From positions 91,982 to 155,981 of the forward strand of contig NZ_JAFB01000026.1 in assembly GCF_000519205.1 (NCBI RefSeq): 64,000 nucleotides of DNA, in the 5' to 3' direction. Under the pieces are notes generated by a model that worked only from the letters and a program-made list of their open reading frames with translations, had not been told where the DNA came from and searched no databases. A program made the translations under genes and the position numbers. This DNA is from Amycolatopsis taiwanensis DSM 45107. Lineage in GTDB: Bacteria > Actinomycetota > Actinomycetes > Mycobacteriales > Pseudonocardiaceae. Shown piece by piece: positions 19,616 through 28,743 of the stretch (position 1 is the first letter of the stretch; each line of letters starts with the position of its first letter).

Positions 19616-20989
19616 TCAGCCCCCCAGCCCGCGCACGAAGCCGTACAGCTCGAGCACCCAGCACGTCACGGGCACGAGCGCGGCCATCAGCAACATCTCG
19701 GAGTACTCGGCGATCCGGCCGAGATAGGGGTTCGCGGCGCGGGTGGACAGCAGGCTGCCCGTCGCGATCACGCCCGCCGCCACGGCGAGGAGCAGTGCAC
19801 CCGCGGACACCAGCGGCATCGCGCCTGCCGTGCCGACGACCAGGCAGGCCGCGCCGAAGATTCCGGTCGCCAGTAAGGGGATTCGTTGTCGCAGCGTCGG
19901 ATACAACCTGGCCCGTAACAGAAAACCGGCCGAGAGGACCGCGACGAGCGTCACCGAGCCTCCCCCGCCGCCGCGGATCAGCAGCACCTCGCAGCACATC
20001 ACCACCGCGGACGCCCCGGCGAGCATGCCGGTGAGCAGCCCGTCCGCCCTGGCAACCGCGGCGTGGACCCGGTCGATCGGCGGCGGTGGATCATCTCGGA
20101 CCAGGTCCGCCGTCGAACGCGGCAGCACCGGCATCGGCACCTTGCCGAGCCGCAACGCCAGCGGCGCGAACCCGATGGACAACACCAGCACCGCCGCGGC
20201 GACGACCCCCGCGGCCTGGCGACCTGGCAGGTCGGCGGCCTCGGCGAGGATTCCGCCGAGCACGGCGAGCAGACCGGCGGTGGCCGCCCCGGCGAACAGG
20301 GTCTGCGCGGCGGCGACGCCGAGGTAGCCGACCAGCGCGGCCGCCGAAAGCGCGACGCCCGCGAGGATGAGGTGCCCGGCCGATAGGTCGGTCACCGCGT
20401 AGCCACCGGCGAGCACCAGGCCCCCGCCGATGAACGCGAACGGCAACGCGGGGGCGGCGATGGCCGCGCCCGCTTCGGCGTCGCCGACCGCGCGGGCCAG
20501 CACGACGCCCGCGACCAGGAGCATTCCGGCGACGCCGAGCGCCCAGGAGGCCGGCGCCGGCCACGGGGGTCCGGCGCGCAATACCGGGACCAGACCGAGC
20601 AGGATCGTCGTGGCGCCCACGGCCAGGCCCGCGAGCCGGGTGTGCCGCGGCCCCCAGGCCCGGCCGGTGTGGGTGGCGCCGGTGGCGATCGCGTCGACGA
20701 CGTCGTCGTATTCGGGCTCGGGCCAGTTGGTGCGTGCGCTGGCCAGGTGGAGGATCTCGCCGTCCCGGACGCGGTGCGCGGCGAGCGTGCGGCCGAGGTC
20801 GAAGGAAGTCCCGTCGGCTCGGCGCAGCTGCCAGCCGCCGCCGGGGACGCCCTCGTCGGCCAGCCCCTCACCGGCGCGGGCCAGCAGGCCGGGCAGCAGT
20901 TCGGCGAGGCTCGCGTGCTCGGGCAGCGCCATGTCGATTCGTCGCCTCGGGGCGGCGATCGTGATCCTGATGAGACCGGCTGTCTGCAT
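19616..20989 (-). CDS. eccD: Type VII secretion integral membrane protein EccD
   Basis: About 457 residues from the ATG at 20989 (MQTAGLIRITIAAP). An N-terminal ubiquitin-like YukD-type domain (about 1-85, ending DGEILHLASA) is joined by a short linker to about 11 hydrophobic transmembrane helices. EccD dimers form the bulk of the ESX inner-membrane vestibule. The frame extends upstream to 21118, but that extension is low-quality, overlaps the divergent kinase promoter region and is not needed for the domain, so I chose the internal ATG. No strong ribosome-binding site is visible before it. It is first in an eccD-eccB unit. Confidence 0.93.
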   Translation of the reverse strand: MQTAGLIRITIAAPRRRIDMALPEHASLAELLPGLLARAGEGLADEGVPGGGWQLRRADGTSFDLGRTLAAHRVRDGEILHLASARTNWPEPEYDDVVDAIATGATHTGRAWGPRHTRLAGLAVGATTILLGLVPVLRAGPPWPAPASWALGVAGMLLVAGVVLARAVGDAEAGAAIAAPALPFAFIGGGLVLAGGYAVTDLSAGHLILAGVALSAAALVGYLGVAAAQTLFAGAATAGLLAVLGGILAEAADLPGRQAAGVVAAAVLVLSIGFAPLALRLGKVPMPVLPRSTADLVRDDPPPPIDRVHAAVARADGLLTGMLAGASAVVMCCEVLLIRGGGGGSVTLVAVLSAGFLLRARLYPTLRQRIPLLATGIFGAACLVVGTAGAMPLVSAGALLLAVAAGVIATGSLLSTRAANPYLGRIAEYSEMLLMAALVPVTCWVLELYGFVRGLGG

Positions 20990-21030
20990 GGGACCAGGTT
21001 CGGCGCTGCGACGATTTTCCGGGCGGTGAA

Positions 21031-21044
21031 GGCAGGAACCTGCC
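21031..21044. promoter_or_regulatory. Palindrome in the eccD/kinase divergent promoter region
   Basis: A perfect inverted repeat, GGCAGG-AA-CCTGCC, followed directly by a second short palindrome (GCCG-TG-CGGC, 21042-21051). It sits in the 106-bp interval between the divergent starts of eccD and the kinase-like gene. It could be an operator shared by both transcripts. No regulator is identified. Confidence 0.35.
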
Positions 21045-21095
21045 GTGCGGCACGTTCTTGGGGTGTGCGCGGGCGTTCTGCTGGAGAATGGGGTC

Positions 21096-23426
21096 ATGAG
21101 CATCGAGAGCAGTGGCATGAGGCTGCTCGGCGAGGGGCCGGTCGCGACGGTCTACGCGGGGTGGGTGAACGGCGCCGAGGTCGCGGTTAAGGTCTTTCCG
21201 GGCGGGTTCGACCGCGAGACCACGAAGGCGCTGGACCGTGAGCGGAAGGCGCTGGGCACGGTGCGGTCGCAGCGGCCGGTGCTGGCGATCGACGAGGTGA
21301 TCGAGGCGCCGGACGGCCGGTCGGCGGTGCGAATGGAGCTGTGCCGGGGTTCGGTGGCAGGGTTGCTGGGGAAGCCGATGCCGCCGGAGTATGCGCTGGC
21401 TGTTGGCTGGACGGTGGCGACCGCGCTGGCTGAAGCGCACGAGGCGGGTGTGGTGCATGGTGGGGTTACGCCGCACAACGTGCTTTATCGCGCCTCCGGT
21501 GAACTGGTCGTGGCTGACTTCGGCCAGGCACTGCGCAGGCGTTTTCCGCGGGATCCGATGTATGCCGTGGAGTACGTGGCCCCCGAAGCGCTCCGAGATG
21601 ACGCGCTGTCGGAAGCGGCTGACCTGTACGGCCTCGGCGCGGTGCTCTATGCGGCGCTGACGGGCGCACCCCCGTTCCCGAAGCGCACGGGGCAACTGCC
21701 CAGCGAACGAATCCTCCAGGTCCTGCGCGATCCGGTGCCGGCCTTGCGGGTGCCCGATGTCCCAACTGGACTGTCCGAGGTGGTCGGTCAGCTACTGGCG
21801 AAGGACCCGGCGAAGCGGCCCCAGGACGCGGCAACCGTGGCGAGGACGCTAGGGCAGATGTACCACGCAGTGACTGGAGGCCGGGCCAGGGAAGAGGTCG
21901 AGTTCGACGACTTCGCCGGCCAGGCCGCGGCGGGATCTGCCGGGGCGGGGGCGGCGGCGGCGCCGGGACAGCAGCCTTGGCCAGTGTGGTCAGGGCAGCC
22001 GTGGCCGGGGCAACCGGTGCAATCAGGGCGTTCAATGCAGCCCTGGCCAGGGCAGGCAGCGCAGCAGACCGGCCCCACACAGTCCTGGCCGGTTCGGAAC
22101 GGGTTTGCGCCGGCCTACCCGGCGCAACCAGCTCCGGCCACCCATCCCCGGCCGCCGCAACCGGCCAGCTTCGCGGGACCGAGTCAACCCCCGCGACCAG
22201 CCCAGCCCGCGCCGAACCAGCCGGCCCGACCAATCCAGGCCGCCGGACCGAACCAACCAGCCCGGCCCGCGCCACAAACCGGGCCAGCACAGCCAGTCCA
22301 GGCGGCACAGCCAGTCCAGTCGGCACAGCCAGTCCAGTCGGCACAGCCAGTCCAGTCGGCACAGCCAGTCCAGCCGGCGCGATCGGTCCACCCCACGGAA
22401 CCAGTCCAACCCGAGCAGCCGACTCAGCCCCGGCAGCAGACCGAGCCCCGGCAGCCCGCTGAGGCCGTGCGAACGGTGCAGCCCGCTGAGGCCGTGCGAA
22501 CGGTGCAGCCCGCTGAGGCCGTGCGCACGGTGCAGCCTGCTGAGGCCGTGCGAACGGTGCAGCCTGCTGAGGCCGTGCGAACGGTGCAGTCGGCTCAGCA
22601 AGTCCAGGCGCGACCGGACCAGTCGACGGAATCACTACCCCCGGCCCCGGTCGCCACAGTCGCCACGTCCCCATCGGTCACCGCGACCGCCGCGGTCGGC
22701 GCAACCACCACGCCCGCCCCCGGCCCCGCAACCACCGCAACCACCGCGGCCGCCGCAGCCCCGGCGAACACCGCAGACACCTCGGTTACCACAGCCACCC
22801 CGGCCACCGGGCCGGTCGGGGTTACCGCAACCGCCTCAGCCGCCACGACTACCCCACCCGTCGAGACCAGCGTGACCGCCGCGGCCACCCCGGCCACCGG
22901 GCCCGTCCCGCCTACCGGGCGCACCCTCGTCTACTCCGTCGGCGGGGCGGACTCGTCCACAAAGGACAAACGCGCGCGGATCGAGTGGCGGCCTGCTGTC
23001 CTGGTGGGCCTCGGCGTCGTGATCGCGGGGCTCATCGTGGTACCGATCATCGTCACGCAGGACGATTCGGCCGGCCAGACCGGCGCGCCCGCGTCCGAGA
23101 CGTCGCAGGCCCCGGTGTCGTCAGTGCCCGGCTCGGCATCGACGATGCCCGCGTCGCCGTCGGACGTGCATCTCGTGCTGGCCCCACCGACCGACCTGGG
23201 CACGCAGATCCAGCTGAGCTGGAGCGCCGACGGCGACCTCGACTTCACCGTCGTCGTCGCGGGCGAACGCCTCGACCCGATGACGTTGGTGGCCAACCGC
23301 CGCCACACCATGACGGTCAACGTCGACCCGGCACGCAAGTACTGCTTCCAGCTCCGCGCCACGGACGGCGCCCACATCTACACGACCGACCCCGTCCCGG
23401 TTCGCGGCGGGGTCTGCAACCCCTGA
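21096..23426 (+). CDS. Membrane-anchored serine/threonine protein kinase-like protein, probable pseudokinase
   Basis: 776 residues from ATG 21096, chosen because GGAG lies 9 nt upstream and the kinase fold starts at once. Kinase domain about 8-265: glycine loop LGEGPVATVY, VAVK lysine K32, DFG at 141-143 and the family's AxDLYGLGAVLY helix. The catalytic loop reads HGGVTPHN (121-128): the HRD aspartate is glycine and the following lysine is threonine, while the asparagine is kept. Residues about 290-510 are Pro/Gln-rich with two tandem repeat tracts, then an Ala/Thr-rich stretch. One transmembrane helix lies at about 632-651, followed by an extracytoplasmic fibronectin-like domain of about 120 residues. 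The overall layout resembles PknB-type receptors. Divergent from eccD-eccB, it may regulate or scaffold the ESX apparatus rather than phosphorylate. Confidence 0.85.
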   Translation: MSIESSGMRLLGEGPVATVYAGWVNGAEVAVKVFPGGFDRETTKALDRERKALGTVRSQRPVLAIDEVIEAPDGRSAVRMELCRGSVAGLLGKPMPPEYALAVGWTVATALAEAHEAGVVHGGVTPHNVLYRASGELVVADFGQALRRRFPRDPMYAVEYVAPEALRDDALSEAADLYGLGAVLYAALTGAPPFPKRTGQLPSERILQVLRDPVPALRVPDVPTGLSEVVGQLLAKDPAKRPQDAATVARTLGQMYHAVTGGRAREEVEFDDFAGQAAAGSAGAGAAAAPGQQPWPVWSGQPWPGQPVQSGRSMQPWPGQAAQQTGPTQSWPVRNGFAPAYPAQPAPATHPRPPQPASFAGPSQPPRPAQPAPNQPARPIQAAGPNQPARPAPQTGPAQPVQAAQPVQSAQPVQSAQPVQSAQPVQPARSVHPTEPVQPEQPTQPRQQTEPRQPAEAVRTVQPAEAVRTVQPAEAVRTVQPAEAVRTVQPAEAVRTVQSAQQVQARPDQSTESLPPAPVATVATSPSVTATAAVGATTTPAPGPATTATTAAAAAPANTADTSVTTATPATGPVGVTATASAATTTPPVETSVTAAATPATGPVPPTGRTLVYSVGGADSSTKDKRARIEWRPAVLVGLGVVIAGLIVVPIIVTQDDSAGQTGAPASETSQAPVSSVPGSASTMPASPSDVHLVLAPPTDLGTQIQLSWSADGDLDFTVVVAGERLDPMTLVANRRHTMTVNVDPARKYCFQLRATDGAHIYTTDPVPVRGGVCNP
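22287..22376 (+). repeat. Tandem repeat, 18-bp unit x5
   Basis: Five consecutive 18-bp units (GCACAGCCAGTCCAGTCG with minor variation) encode AQPVQS/A hexapeptides in the Pro/Gln-rich linker of the kinase-like protein. Repeat number is likely to vary by slippage. Confidence 0.9.
22458..22592 (+). repeat. Tandem repeat, 27-bp unit x5
   Basis: Five 27-bp units encode AEAVRTVQP nonapeptides, with only scattered substitutions between units. They lie in the linker between the kinase domain and the membrane helix and probably set its reach. Confidence 0.9.
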
Positions 23427-23535
23427 CGCAACCTTTACGAAACGGGCTACAACAATCACAACCCGAGCGAGATAGTCACCAGATTAGACTCAAAAAACGA
23501 ATAACAAGCGTAGGACAAAGCCCGTAAAACAAGAC

Positions 23536-23570
23536 GGCCCCCGGCGGTGCGCCAACACCAACCGAGGGCC
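23536..23570 (+). terminator. Possible hairpin terminator after the kinase-like gene
   Basis: GGCCCCCGG (23536-23544) pairs with CCGAGGGCC (23562-23570) with one mismatch. It is about 110 bp after the kinase stop and just before the ribosome-binding site of the next gene. There is no clear T-tract, so it could instead be a leader hairpin of the downstream gene. Confidence 0.35.
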
Positions 23571-23596
23571 TTGATCGACTGATAAGGAGTCGACCC

Positions 23597-24397
23597 ATGA
23601 GTGATTCTATGCCCCTGCCCTTCTGGCAGAGTCACCCGTGCCCACCCTGGTGCGCCATCACCCACACCGACACCGACTTCCCCGAAGACCGGATACACCG
23701 GCCGGATCAGGAACTCGCGGCCGTCCCGCTGACCATCAACGACCCGGTCCACTGCCAACGCCCAAACGACTCGTGGTACTTCGAACCTCCTCTGCTCCGC
23801 GTCGACCTGGAGCAACACACACGAGAAACCGCGCCACGCATCCTGCTTAGCGAACCCAACTCGGTCGGATACACCCTCACCGCCACCGAAGCCCTCACCA
23901 TCGCCCACGCCCTTGTCAAAGCCAAAACTCGCCAACGAAACACCCTGATCAACCGCAGGAGCCGCGTCGAGAAGCGCTGCCTCGCTCAAGGGACAGCGCT
24001 TCTGATTTTGCTTGTGGCCGCTTGCACGTACCCGCAGCACATTCACTCGAACGTGTGTCGAACACAAGCCCGAAACGATATATTATGGAAGCGTGTCCGA
24101 GCAGACTCCCACTTCCCGGTTGTGGCAGGTCCCCGATGGGGATCTCGCCACGATTATGGTGGCGTGCGAGGAAAAGCTGCGGACCGGCTATGCGGAGATG
24201 CTCGCGATCGTCGGCGAGATCGAGCAGCGTGGGCTGGCAAAATCGTTGGGGTTCAAGGACACGTCCGCGTTCCTGACGGATGCGTTGCGAATCTCCGGGC
24301 GGGAGGCCAGACAGCGGATCGAGCATGCGGCGGCCATCATGCCGTCCTCGTCGCTGACCGGGGTGCCACAACCGCCGCCCCTGTCCGCCACCGGTGA
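23597..24397 (+). CDS. DUF6907-like protein with run-on C-terminus
   Basis: Strong start: AAGGAG about 8 nt before ATG. The first 120 or so residues look like the actinobacterial DUF6907 family, with a CPPWC motif at residues 15-19, a following THTD and a C-terminal helix TATEALTIAHALVKA. After about residue 122 (near base 23960) the frame continues through Arg/Gly-rich sequence without family character and overlaps the start of the HNH gene by about 300 bp. The original stop codon was probably lost and the tail is unlikely to be functional. The family's function is unknown; members are often plasmid- or mobile-element-linked. Confidence 0.6.
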   Translation: MSDSMPLPFWQSHPCPPWCAITHTDTDFPEDRIHRPDQELAAVPLTINDPVHCQRPNDSWYFEPPLLRVDLEQHTRETAPRILLSEPNSVGYTLTATEALTIAHALVKAKTRQRNTLINRRSRVEKRCLAQGTALLILLVAACTYPQHIHSNVCRTQARNDILWKRVRADSHFPVVAGPRWGSRHDYGGVRGKAADRLCGDARDRRRDRAAWAGKIVGVQGHVRVPDGCVANLRAGGQTADRACGGHHAVLVADRGATTAAPVRHR

Positions 24398-25364
24398 AGC
24401 CCTGGCCACTGGGGATATCAACGCAGAGCACGTTCACGCGATCACCGCGATCTTTCAGGCCTGCCCCACGGAAATTCCCGCCGAGCAGCGCGAGGCGGAT
24501 GAGCGGATTCTGGTGGAGCTGGCTCGGCAGGCCGGGCCCGAGGCGGTGCGGAAAGCCTGCCGCCGGTTACACGCGATCTGGGAACAGGACACCGCGCCAC
24601 CGGAGGACAAGGACCGCGAGCAGGTCAACCCGCCACGCCGACTGGACATCACCCACCGCAAGGACGGCAGCATCCGCTTCAAGGGCGAACTCGACGCCGA
24701 AACCGCCGAAGAACTCGACGGACTACTCGGGCCGCTGGCCAAACCACACAAGAATCCCGCAACCGGCGAACACGATACCCGCACCGCCGCCGAACGGGCC
24801 GGAGACGCGCTGGCCGAGATCATTGCCCTGGCCGCCCGCTGCGACGAACTGTCCACCCAAGGCGGCGAACGCGCGGTCATGATCGTGACCGTCACACTGG
24901 CGGAACTGGAGGACCGTGTCCAGCAAGCCCTCCTCAACGTCCCCGGACTGACCAGCATCGACGCACTCCGCCGCCTCGCCTGCGAGTCCAAGATGGTACC
25001 CGCGATCTTCGGCAACAATGCCGCACCCCTCTACGTCGGGGACGCCTCCCGGTTCGCCACCCCCGCCCAACGCCGCTACCTCACCGCCCGAGACGGCGGG
25101 TGCGCGTGGCCGGGCTGCACCCGTGGTCCTAAGTGGACGACGCCGCATCATGTGGTGGCGTGGTCGGTGGACAAGCGCACCGATGTCGACAATCTCGTAC
25201 TGTTGTGCACTCGCCACCATAGGATGGCGCACCACACGGCCTGGGAGGTAAGGATGAACGGGCATCTGCCCGAATTCATCCCGCCACCCTGGATCGACGA
25301 ACAGCGAAAACCCATGCGCAATCTCGCGCACGCACCTCCACCCGAATACCAACAAGCCGCATAA
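24093..25364 (+). CDS. DUF222 HNH endonuclease
   Basis: About 423 residues from GTG 24093 (VSEQTPTSRLWQVPDGDL). The open frame reaches back to 24012 but that part is not family-like. DUF222 helical domain is about 10-290. The C-terminal HNH (about 325-390) is complete: CAWPGC, then TTPHHVVAW for the catalytic His pair, then NLVLLCTRHHRMAH. This belongs to a different DUF222 subfamily from the copies at 16.5 and 62.9 kb. A TCGAAC-N4-GTCGAA element resembling a LexA box lies at 24047-24062, about 30 bp upstream. It probably cleaves DNA; target and role are not evident. Confidence 0.88.
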   Translation: MSEQTPTSRLWQVPDGDLATIMVACEEKLRTGYAEMLAIVGEIEQRGLAKSLGFKDTSAFLTDALRISGREARQRIEHAAAIMPSSSLTGVPQPPPLSATGEALATGDINAEHVHAITAIFQACPTEIPAEQREADERILVELARQAGPEAVRKACRRLHAIWEQDTAPPEDKDREQVNPPRRLDITHRKDGSIRFKGELDAETAEELDGLLGPLAKPHKNPATGEHDTRTAAERAGDALAEIIALAARCDELSTQGGERAVMIVTVTLAELEDRVQQALLNVPGLTSIDALRRLACESKMVPAIFGNNAAPLYVGDASRFATPAQRRYLTARDGGCAWPGCTRGPKWTTPHHVVAWSVDKRTDVDNLVLLCTRHHRMAHHTAWEVRMNGHLPEFIPPPWIDEQRKPMRNLAHAPPPEYQQAA

Positions 25365-25511
25365 TCCCGCAGGGCGTCAGCACCGGACAGACAACACCAT
25401 CGCCCGGGCACTGCCTCCATTACCTTCTTGGTGGCCCCGCAATTGGGCGACCGGCCTCCGGAGCCGGCGTGACTTCTCCTCTTGCCGAACACAGGCCCTG
25501 GCGCACCCCCG

Positions 25512-27626
25512 CTATTGACGCCGCAAAGTCCGGGCTTCCAACGCCGCCCGCAACCGGGCACCCAACGGACGCCCGGCGAGGCTGCGGCGTACCGCCCGGA
25601 CCTCCTCCCACGCATGCCCGGCCGCGCCATCAGGCACCGGGGCACCGGACCACAAAGCGGCATCCAGCACCTGGGCCAGCCGCCCCATCGGCTCCCGAAT
25701 CCGCCCGCCCAGCGTCGAGTGCGCGGCGTCCGCCAAGTCCCGCGGGGTCATGCCGATCCGGTACGGGACACCGTGTGCGGTAAGCCTGTCGCGCACCTCC
25801 GCCCACGCGCCCAGCACCCCCTGCCTCCTTCGACGACGGAGCGCGCGGACGGCCTTCGCCAGCGGGACACCCGCCAGCCGGGCCACGATCAAGGCCAGGC
25901 CCACAGCACCGACCGTCCACCAGAGCCAGGAACCCATACCCGTCGTCGCACCGGCGGCGTCGTCCTGGCCACCCGGCGGCAGCTGTGGCGGGCTCAGCTT
26001 GTTTTCCGGCGGCAGTTGGGCCCTTGCCTGCGCTGCCGCCTTCGCGAGGCCGGACTGTGCCTGGCCCGCCTGGACCGCGTTCCGCACCGGGTCCAGGGGA
26101 ACCCAGCCCACTCCGGTGACCGCGACCTCCGGCCACGCCACCACATCGCGGTTTCGCACGATGTGGAAGCCATCCTGGACCTCGCTCGAGCCGCGATAGC
26201 CGACCACGAGCCGGGCCGGGATGCCCACGATCCGGGCCAGCGCCACGTACGCCGCCGCGAACTGCTCGCTCGTCCCACGTTTGGTATCGAGGAGAAACTG
26301 TTGCAGCTGCGGCCATCCGTGCCCGGTCGGCAGATCGTCACCGACCGCGACCTGGTAGTGCTCACTCAGGTACCGCTCGAGTTGCAGTGCCGCCTGGAAA
26401 GTGGGGCGCAAGCCATGCAGCGCGTCGGTGGCCAGCGCGCTGATTTCCGTTGGCACGACACCAAGATCCCCGAGCCCCCCGGCCGCCTGCGTGTCGACCG
26501 GCGCGGCGGCGAGGCGGGCGGAGTCGACCTCGGGCGCCGACCAGGTCAGCCGGTAGCTCGACGCCACCGGCTGGTCCAGCAACAGCGTGCCCGCGGACTG
26601 GTCCACCAGCGAGGCCACACCGTCCACTGCGACCGGGTTCGCCTGGCTCGGCAGCCACGGCCCGGACTCCTCGCCCACCCGCACGTCGGCCGTGTTCTCG
26701 GCGGCGCCCGCGACGCCGTGGAGTCGCGCCCCCATGCGTTGCAGCCGCGTGTCGGCCGTCCAGTTCACGCCGTCGAAACCGTCCAACGTGATCAACCGCC
26801 ACCGGTCGACCGCGGTGTCGCTGCGATAGCGGAACACCTCTTCGCCGGGGTCGCTCAATCGCGCGCCGATCTCGTCCAGCGGATTGGTGAGCTGGTTTTG
26901 CGGCGGCGGCGCGGGGTGGCTGTCCGCGAGGCGGTAGGGCGCACGCCCGGCCGGGTCAAGGCTGCCGAGCGCGACGGCTCCGGCCAGGACCGCGATCACC
27001 GTGAGCACCGCCAGCAGCACGCCGGCACCGGTTGGCCGCCGCGCCGGACGGTCGGTTGACCGGACCGTGCGCTCGGCCCGCATCAGCAGGCCCGCCGGGG
27101 CCAGGTACGCGACCGCGGCCAGGAGAGCGGAGACGCCGGGCAGCGCAAAATATGCCTGGGAGAGCCCGGCGACGGCCAGGCTCGGCAGCAGCGCGAGGAG
27201 CGGTTTTCGCCAGCGCAGCAACAGTTCCAGGCTGACGGCCACCGCGAGCAGCACCGCCAGCGGGACGAACAGCAACTGCTCGGCGTCCGGCCTGGCAGGC
27301 AGGGTGGACTGGAGGGTGAGCAGCCAGCTTCTCGTCAATCCGCTTTCCAGTGCCCGCAGCGTCGCCACCGTAGGCAGCCCGGCCGCCGTGGTCGCGAACA
27401 ACACCGCCTCCGTCAGCCCGAGCAAGCCGGTCAGCGCCACCAGAACCGGCCGCCACGGCAGCAGACCCGGCCAGCGCGCGGACAGCTCGACCCAGCCGTA
27501 TCCGACGAGAACGACCACGAGGACGGGGACGAGTACCGGCACCAAGCCGAACACCGGAGCGAAGAGCAGTCCGGCGACGGCGGTAGCGGCGAGCACCCCG
27601 GCCACCGCAGGGCGGTTCAGCGTCAC
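25512..27626 (-). CDS. TgpA-like transglutaminase-fold membrane protein, catalytic residues lost
   Basis: About 704 residues from GTG 27626, whose GTGA overlaps the DUF58 stop. It has about six N-terminal transmembrane helices, then a large extracytoplasmic region with a transglutaminase-like core (GxPARLVVGYRG, GWVPLDP), another membrane helix near 600 and a cytoplasmic DUF4129-like tail. In active members the nucleophile sits in G-x-C-E-Q-F; here it is GTSEQF (codon AGC, one base from TGC). The histidine of the DAHAWPEV motif is Val (RDVVAWPEV). Both changes argue for a non-catalytic fold. TgpA, DUF58 and MoxR genes commonly form one operon and are thought to act together in envelope-associated protein assembly. 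Last gene of the operon. Confidence 0.88.
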   Translation of the reverse strand: MTLNRPAVAGVLAATAVAGLLFAPVFGLVPVLVPVLVVVLVGYGWVELSARWPGLLPWRPVLVALTGLLGLTEAVLFATTAAGLPTVATLRALESGLTRSWLLTLQSTLPARPDAEQLLFVPLAVLLAVAVSLELLLRWRKPLLALLPSLAVAGLSQAYFALPGVSALLAAVAYLAPAGLLMRAERTVRSTDRPARRPTGAGVLLAVLTVIAVLAGAVALGSLDPAGRAPYRLADSHPAPPPQNQLTNPLDEIGARLSDPGEEVFRYRSDTAVDRWRLITLDGFDGVNWTADTRLQRMGARLHGVAGAAENTADVRVGEESGPWLPSQANPVAVDGVASLVDQSAGTLLLDQPVASSYRLTWSAPEVDSARLAAAPVDTQAAGGLGDLGVVPTEISALATDALHGLRPTFQAALQLERYLSEHYQVAVGDDLPTGHGWPQLQQFLLDTKRGTSEQFAAAYVALARIVGIPARLVVGYRGSSEVQDGFHIVRNRDVVAWPEVAVTGVGWVPLDPVRNAVQAGQAQSGLAKAAAQARAQLPPENKLSPPQLPPGGQDDAAGATTGMGSWLWWTVGAVGLALIVARLAGVPLAKAVRALRRRRRQGVLGAWAEVRDRLTAHGVPYRIGMTPRDLADAAHSTLGGRIREPMGRLAQVLDAALWSGAPVPDGAAGHAWEEVRAVRRSLAGRPLGARLRAALEARTLRRQ

Positions 27627-28741
27627 TTGGCCCCCAAGGCATTCCACACCGCGACTGCACCGGCGGCATCCGGGGCGCCGATCCACCCCAGCCCCGATGA
27701 CGACGGCACACCCAGCCGGATGACCGTGTCCGGGCGCCATCGGCGGGCCGCGCCCAAATCCGCGACCGGGCCAGTGATCACGGCCAGCACGCCGCCCGGC
27801 CTGGCGGCGGTCACCGTGGCCACCGGCATCAAGGGCTCGTCATCTCGAGCGTCCTGCGCCATCAGGCACAGTTGGTCCAGCAACGTTCGTACCACCCGCA
27901 AACCGCTGTCTACCGGGGTGTCCAGGCCGGCCGGGGTGATCAAGCGACAATGCTGACCCGCCATTGCCGAGGCGTACAACAACGACGCCGCCACCTCGAC
28001 GGCCTCCTCGAACATGGCCGGACTCATCGCACCAGGGCGGGTATCGAGCACCGTCGTGAAGCGAGGCTGCGCAGGATCCGCATAGTCGCGTACCATCAGC
28101 TGGCCGGTCCGGGCCGTTGCCTTCCAGTGGAGATACCGAACCTCATCCCCGATCACATATTGCCGGACTTCCCGCAGATCCGCCGAACCACGCAGCGGCG
28201 GATCGGTGATCGGCCCGTCATGGTGGTGCCGCGGATGTCCGGCACGCACCGGACGCGCCGGATGCAATCGCGGATACGCCCACAGAAAAGCGGTACTGCC
28301 CACGGTCCGGTCGCCCTGGGCAAGGCCGAAGGGGTCAAAACGGTTCAGCGCCAACGGTCCTGCCTGGACCCGCCCACGCCGAAACGTCGGCAGCTCGTAG
28401 TGGTACGTGGCCTCCGCGCCGGGCGCGAGCGGGCGCACCCAAACCTTGCGCGTCTGGGCCCCCGCCCGGTCATCCGCGGCGAAACCGCCCTGTCGTCGGG
28501 AAGTTTCGTTGCGCACCACCAAAGTCGCCAACGCCGGTGTGCCCCGCTCCAGCCGGTCCGGCTGCACCGACCGCTCGATCTCCACCTTCGGCCGGAAAAC
28601 CGTCGCCACCACGGCCGCGAGCACGGCGCCCAGCAAGACCCCGGCAACGGCCCGGAAAAACGGGTACCCAGCCAGTTCCCCTACCAGGTAACAACACACG
28701 GCGCCGACGAGCACGGCGACGCCGCGGCGGGTGAGCCGCAC
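27623..28741 (-). CDS. DUF58 domain-containing protein
   Basis: 372 residues, GTG start 2 bp after the MoxR stop. Two N-terminal hydrophobic segments (about 8-50) precede a beta-rich region and the DUF58 signature, DEVRYLHWKATARTGQL, followed by RDY. DUF58 proteins carry a degenerate von Willebrand A-like fold and are near-universal partners of MoxR ATPases, probably as their substrates or co-chaperone targets. Overlaps the TgpA-like gene by 4 bp, implying translational coupling. Confidence 0.92.
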   Translation of the reverse strand: MRLTRRGVAVLVGAVCCYLVGELAGYPFFRAVAGVLLGAVLAAVVATVFRPKVEIERSVQPDRLERGTPALATLVVRNETSRRQGGFAADDRAGAQTRKVWVRPLAPGAEATYHYELPTFRRGRVQAGPLALNRFDPFGLAQGDRTVGSTAFLWAYPRLHPARPVRAGHPRHHHDGPITDPPLRGSADLREVRQYVIGDEVRYLHWKATARTGQLMVRDYADPAQPRFTTVLDTRPGAMSPAMFEEAVEVAASLLYASAMAGQHCRLITPAGLDTPVDSGLRVVRTLLDQLCLMAQDARDDEPLMPVATVTAARPGGVLAVITGPVADLGAARRWRPDTVIRLGVPSSSGLGWIGAPDAAGAVAVWNALGAK

Positions 28742-28743
28742 GC

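Noticed and set aside
18148..20034. A 628-codon plus-strand frame
   Set aside because: Arg/Pro-rich shadow of eccB and eccD, which are clear family members on the other strand.
20990..21118. Upstream start for eccD
   Set aside because: The extra residues are not family-like and would overlap the divergent kinase-like start region.
22287..22592. Tandem repeats as a possible CRISPR array
   Set aside because: The units are contiguous without spacers and are in frame with the kinase-like protein.
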